Assembly: GCA_030267565.1 (NCBI GenBank) | Contig: BRXU01000001.1 | Span: 4,402,001-4,466,000, forward strand | From: Pleodorina starrii | Lineage: Eukaryota > Chlorophyta > Chlorophyceae > Chlamydomonadales > Volvocaceae | Length of the DNA: 64,000 nt | Direction of reading: 5' to 3' | In this document: in pieces, positions 60,401 to 64,000 of the stretch | Layout: each line of letters starts with the position of its first letter | Numbering within the stretch: the first letter of the stretch is position 1 | Made by a program: the position numbers and the translations under genes | Notes under the pieces: generated by a model | Database searches by the model: none | Told to the model about the DNA's origin: nothing | Seen by the model: the letters and a program-made list of their open reading frames with translations, nothing else

Positions 60401-63400
60401 CGTTCTGCTGCCCCAGCGCGTCAGCATGCTGCTCCAGCTCCGCAATCCGCGCGTCCTTGCTCATCAGCAGCTCCAGCGCCTGCGGGCGTCGCGGTGGATC
60501 GCGACCGGTTACCGGTATCCAGGTGCCCCTGCTGCCTGTCAATTTGACTGCTGCATGCGCCGGTACCTGGCCCAACGGGCGAGCAAGACCACCCACGTTT
60601 GCCGCTTCCCCTAACGCCAGGGTGCGCCAGGGTGCGCGGTGCGCGCACACGCACACAGTCTTGCACACCCTCTTGCACCATGCGGGCGCACACACGGGCG
60701 CAGCTGATACGGGGCGGTGTGTGTCCAGTGCCCTGCGGAATGTCCACAATGTCCACCCAAAGCAGCTTACGGCAGAGCCTCACCCACCCAGCCGCCGCCA
60801 CCGTGTGTGCGTCCCACACTCCACCCATCCACAGCACAGCACAAGCGCGGCGCCGGTACCTTTCGGTTCCGCTCGTCCTGCAGAGCCTGCTCCCGCACGA
60901 GTGCCGCCTCCACGGCGCGCGCGACGTCGGGCTGGCGGGACTGCAGCTCCAGCTGCAGCCGCCGCAGCGCCGCCGCCTCCTCCCGACTGGACGCCAGATC
61001 CGCCTCCGCGCCCGCCAAGCGCTGCAGCAGGGAGTCGCGCTCGCGGGCCAGCGCCGCGCGCTCCTCCTGAGCCGCCTGTGCGGATCCTGTGGCCTCTGCG
61101 GCGGCAAAGGGCAAGGGCAAGGGAGCGCCCGACCACACCGCACCGCACAGGGTCTCACCGAATCTCGCGCTTGCGAATGCCGCGTCACGGATCGCGCAGT
61201 GAGCGTCGCGGGCGACGTGCGGTCAACGGATGCCCGCATTACCCGGTAATACGGGGGGCGGCACTAATGGATCGGAGCAGCATCGGACACAACCTAGATT
61301 GGGCAGTCCAGGTTGAGGTGCCGTTTCCAGCTGTTGCGTGCGGGTGCCAAATGCGCACCGCACCGCATCGCACCGCGTTGCGCAGCGCGGAGCTACCGTA
61401 TAGCTGGGGCAACGGGCCATTCCGCGGGTCATCGATGGACGATGTAGCCTAGGCACCCACCTGACCGGGCTGACCCCTTCGCCTTCAACTCCGCCTGGGC
61501 TGACTGCGGGTTGCCACCCACACACGCGTGCGCGCAACACACATTCGTCAAGAGCAGGAAGAAGGGGCACGTGCATTCCCGGGCTGTCATGCCTCATGCG
61601 GCGCAGGCGGGTGTAACCAACAGGGAGAACAGTGCAGCACCGAAACGTGAGCTCGTCATGCTGGCAGCGTGGTGGGCCTGATCCATGCGTCGGCAGCGCG
61701 GTCACTGAAAACACGCCGCTGAGACGCGCATGGCCGGCCCGCCAGCACTGGGACCGCCTGTCCTGTCCTGACCGACCAGTCAGTCAGGCACAGAAGCCCG
61801 ATGCGGTGAAGCCAGCCACCTGGGGCTTACCACACGACGCTTCTAAAGCGCCATCTGACGCATATCGGAGCCAGCGCTGCAGGCGATACCGCACCTTGCC
61901 CTACCAACCGTGCCCTTCCACCCTACCAACCTGCCCTGCCGTGCCCTGCCAGCCTACCTTGAGTTGGTCCTGCAGCGCCTGCAGCAGACTGGCCTTGTCC
62001 CCCAGGAGCTCCTGCTGCTGCTCTACGGTCCGCCGCATGGACACCTGCTGCCGCTCCAGGGACTGCAACTGCAGCTGCAGCTCCAGGTGGGTACTGCTCG
62101 GGAGCTGGGGGGCGCAGTGGCGCTCCGCCGGGTCCTGGTGCGCCTGCGCGCGGTGCGTAGCGGGGCGGCGTTGCTGGAGTGAGCGCTCGAGATCACGAAC
62201 AAATCCCCAGGCACCCGCGCGGTGCGGTGCGTGCGCGTTCCAATGCCGGACACGTTTTCCAGGCAGATCGGCAGTCCGGGACACCGGCGCAAGGGACGGA
62301 GCGGCGCGTCGTCGCTCGCGCAGCCAGGCGCCCCATCCGCTGTCACGAGCGTGACAACACAGCCCACGCCAGGCCTTGGCCAAGGTCGCAAAGCTTAGCT
62401 TACCCGTCGAGCGGAAAGGTCCGCGTCCCGCCCGCCCTGGCTGCGCGGAGCGGCACTCCCCGGGTCCCGGAGTGGCGGAGCTCCCCCGGCGGCCCCTCCG
62501 CAGGGACGCTGCGAAAGTGGCGCGCGCGCTGGGGACGTGCCGCCGGCGGCCTCCGCCCACAGCTGACTCCTGCCGCTGCGGATGCCGTTCTGTTCGGCCC
62601 CCGGCCACGCAAGCTGCGCGGTCTCCCGCCAAGCATCGGCGCCGCCAGGCGGGCCGCGAGCGGCCGGGCGCATCCGCGCCTCCGGGCTCCAGTGGCGCTC
62701 TTGCTGCTGCCAGTCGCCGTCCGGGCCGGCGCGCGTGGTCGGGGACCGCAAGCCCGTAGCTGTGCGGAGCATGGAAGGCGACGACACCGCCTTTGCCCGC
62801 GCAGGGCTTGACGACTGCGTCTGGAGCCGGTTCAGCTCGGCGCCCAGGGAATCGAGGCTGCCCCGCGCCAGGTGCAGGCCGACCGCGCGCTTCTCATCCT
62901 GACAAGCGAGGGCAGGGTGAGGCAGACGCGTAGCGGCGGCAAAGGTAGAAGAGGCCTTGCGGGAAAGGTAGGCAGGGACAGGACAGGGCAGCACAGGAGC
63001 GCGTGTGCCGCCTAGGACGTGGCCGTATGCCGATGACGTGTTCCCCCGGCCAGCCCCATTGGAGCCGGAGAAACTGAGCCACCTCACCCCCACTGACGTG
63101 CACAGATACCGAAAGTCAGGTGCGTGCGCGGCGCCGTGGTCGCCACGGCTGTTTAAACCTGTCCACCCTGCCAGCCTGCCCTGCTCTCTTGGTTCTTACC
63201 TCGAGGAACTGCAGCTCCTCCTCAGCCGCTTGCTCCGCCTGCCACAGCGACGACGGCTTCCCGCTAGGCTGCTGCGGGCGCTGCAACTCGCCAATAAGGA
63301 CTTTGGGGTCGCTGAGACCCGCGCCCGCAGCAGAGACCTGCGTTGGCTTGGCAGCCTTGCCGTCGGCCTGGAAAACACCCCCTTGTGCTGCGGCCCTGCA

Positions 63401-64000
63401 GTTACAGGGTGAAAACCGACGCGGGACGTCTCAACCCGCACGAGTTCACACACACGCGTTCGGAAGCAAGCCAGGCCTGGCGAGACTCTCATGCCAACAA
63501 GGCCCACGAACAAAGGCCAAAGAGCACGACGTTTTCCGTACCTGGGGCTCGAGATTGCGACCACCACCACAGCATCACCCAGGCTAGGCGACAGACGGCG
63601 CCCTGGGCTCTTCCCATCGAGCTCCTCCTGCTGTCTAGGCGGCAGCTGGTAGCTGGCAGCCACAGAAGGCCGCTCCTGCGCTGCACGGCCCTTTGCAGGT
63701 GAGCTCGCGTAAGAATTCCCTCCGTTTGCGGTGCCAAAGCCGCCCAGCGGCATCGGAGGTATGGCCACCGGCGACCCCACCGACTGCAATCGCCTGCCGC
63801 CGGCGAGCACGAAAGGCTCCGCGCAAGCCGCGCCGCTCTCCGTGTGAGCCGACCGAGACACGGCCACAAACGCAGGCCCTGCCGCCGCCGGTCCATGATC
63901 CATTCCGGGTGAGGACGGCAGGGAGCGTGACGGAGCGCGCGGTGGCAGGCTGTCAAGCTGCAGGGCGGGGGGCCCGCAGTCCCGGGACGAGCTGACGGCT
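33457..64000 (-). CDS. Giant coiled-coil protein gene, about 69 exons, 5' end outside the window
   Basis: Hand-placed exons with GT-AG or GC-AG borders join in phase from 64000 (still open, no start seen) to the TGA at 33457-33459. They total about 12.4 kb, or about 4,130 residues. Exon lists are given in the three segment entries below. Most exons encode Glu/Arg/Ala/Leu/Gln-rich heptad-like sequence typical of long coiled coils, broken by Ser/Gly/Ala-rich linkers. No signal peptide, membrane helix or catalytic motif was seen. Proteins of this type in algae include basal-body, centriolar, nuclear-pore and flagellar scaffolds, but I do not recognise the family. A split into two genes (for example at 35913) is possible but less likely, because splice sites and phases continue across it. 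Confidence 0.8.
38316..38383. repeat. 34-bp tandem repeat, two units, in an intron of the giant gene
   Basis: The unit beginning ggacgtgggaagggcgtggg occurs at 38316-38349 and 38350-38383. It lies just upstream (gene sense) of exon 38298-38158. Confidence 0.8.
38677..38723. repeat. GCGGGCAG minisatellite in an intron of the giant gene
   Basis: Repeated gcgggcag and gcaggcag units lie next to the acceptor of exon 38663-38610. Confidence 0.8.
46783..47122. repeat. (GGGA)n microsatellite, about 85 units
   Basis: An uninterrupted run of gggagggagg lies in the intron between exons 47478-47386 and 46748-46528 of the giant gene. The + strand can form G-quadruplexes, and on the sense (-) strand the intron reads (TCCC)n. 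Long frames across it on both strands are products of the repeat and not genes. Confidence 0.97.
52286..52309. repeat. (CA)n microsatellite
   Basis: Twelve CA units lie in the intron between exons 52427-52590 and 51904-52038. Confidence 0.9.
54926..54962. repeat. Imperfect (CA)n microsatellite abutting a splice donor
   Basis: A cacacac/catacac run ends at the donor of exon 55046-54963, so on the gene strand the intron begins gtgtgtgtatg. Confidence 0.85.
56089..64000 (-). other. Giant coiled-coil gene, N-terminal visible segment (18 exons)
   Basis: Exons 5' to 3': 64000-63542 (partial), 63395-63200, 62898-62404, about 62074-61958 (start uncertain by 6 bases), 61503-61461, 61095-60860, 60479-60342, 60056-59979, 59819-59628, 59473-59393, 59130-59028, 58904-58791, 58596-58138, 57818-57676, 57540-57490, 57328-57248, 57130-56765, 56303-56089. 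The first three exons are Ser/Pro/Gly-rich and look disordered (for example LSPSLGDAVVVVAISSP). Coiled coil starts around 62074 (LQSLERQQVSMRRTVEQQQ). Exon 58596-58138 has a basic Ser/Arg linker (GRGRSRSLERD) between two coils. Confidence 0.75.
56658..56757. repeat. CCCGT / CCCAG tandem repeats in an intron of the giant gene
   Basis: Runs of cccgt and cccag 5-base units lie immediately downstream of the donor of exon 57130-56765. Confidence 0.85.

Noticed and set aside
60052..61452. 466-codon open frame on the + strand
   Set aside because: It runs antisense across several well-supported exons of the giant gene. The composition is that of GC-rich antisense and there are no recognisable motifs.
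1..64000. CRISPR array, tRNA or rRNA genes
   Set aside because: No spaced repeats of CRISPR type and no recognisable structural RNA gene were found by eye; a covariance-model scan could not be run.

Overview
The window looks like nuclear DNA of a volvocine or chlamydomonad green alga. The signs are high GC, genes cut into many short exons by short introns, a TGTAA-type 3' end signal, secreted FAS1 (fasciclin) proteins with an RSLLQ-like stretch after the signal peptide, and retroelements of the Dualen/RandI type, a clade first described from Chlamydomonas. No prokaryotic operons, CRISPR arrays, rRNA or tRNA genes were seen. The species is not identified.

Left part (1-32690, + strand genes): a tandem cluster of four FAS1-domain genes. 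Gene A (last two exons, 342-892) runs in from outside the window. Genes B (from 1839), C (13576-17387) and D (from 18982) each have a signal-peptide exon and seven coding exons with conserved intron phases. C and D are close duplicates. Exon boundaries were placed by hand from splice sites, and the phases add up to whole codons in all three genes.

Two nearly identical antisense non-LTR retrotransposons interrupt this cluster. Copy 1 (4788-12250, 5'-truncated, 14-bp target-site duplication) sits in the last exon of gene B. Copy 2 (21333-32661, about 11.3 kb, 12-bp duplication) sits in the last exon of gene D. Both end in an (ATT)n tail. Copy 2 has one uninterrupted frame of about 3,700 codons. 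In order it holds a signal peptide, a Cys-rich region with N-glycosylation sequons, a furin-like RSKR site, several membrane segments, a Josephin-type cysteine protease, an APE endonuclease, reverse transcriptase, RNase H, a CCHC finger and a restriction-like (REL/RLE) endonuclease. The membrane/secretory front end fused to a Josephin protease and a dual-endonuclease retrotransposon is the strongest candidate here for something not described before.

Right part (33457-64000, - strand): one very large gene of about 69 exons encoding at least about 4,130 residues of mostly coiled coil. Its 5' end lies beyond the window. A pure (GGGA)n array of about 340 bp lies in one of its introns. No family could be assigned; a structural role is only a guess.
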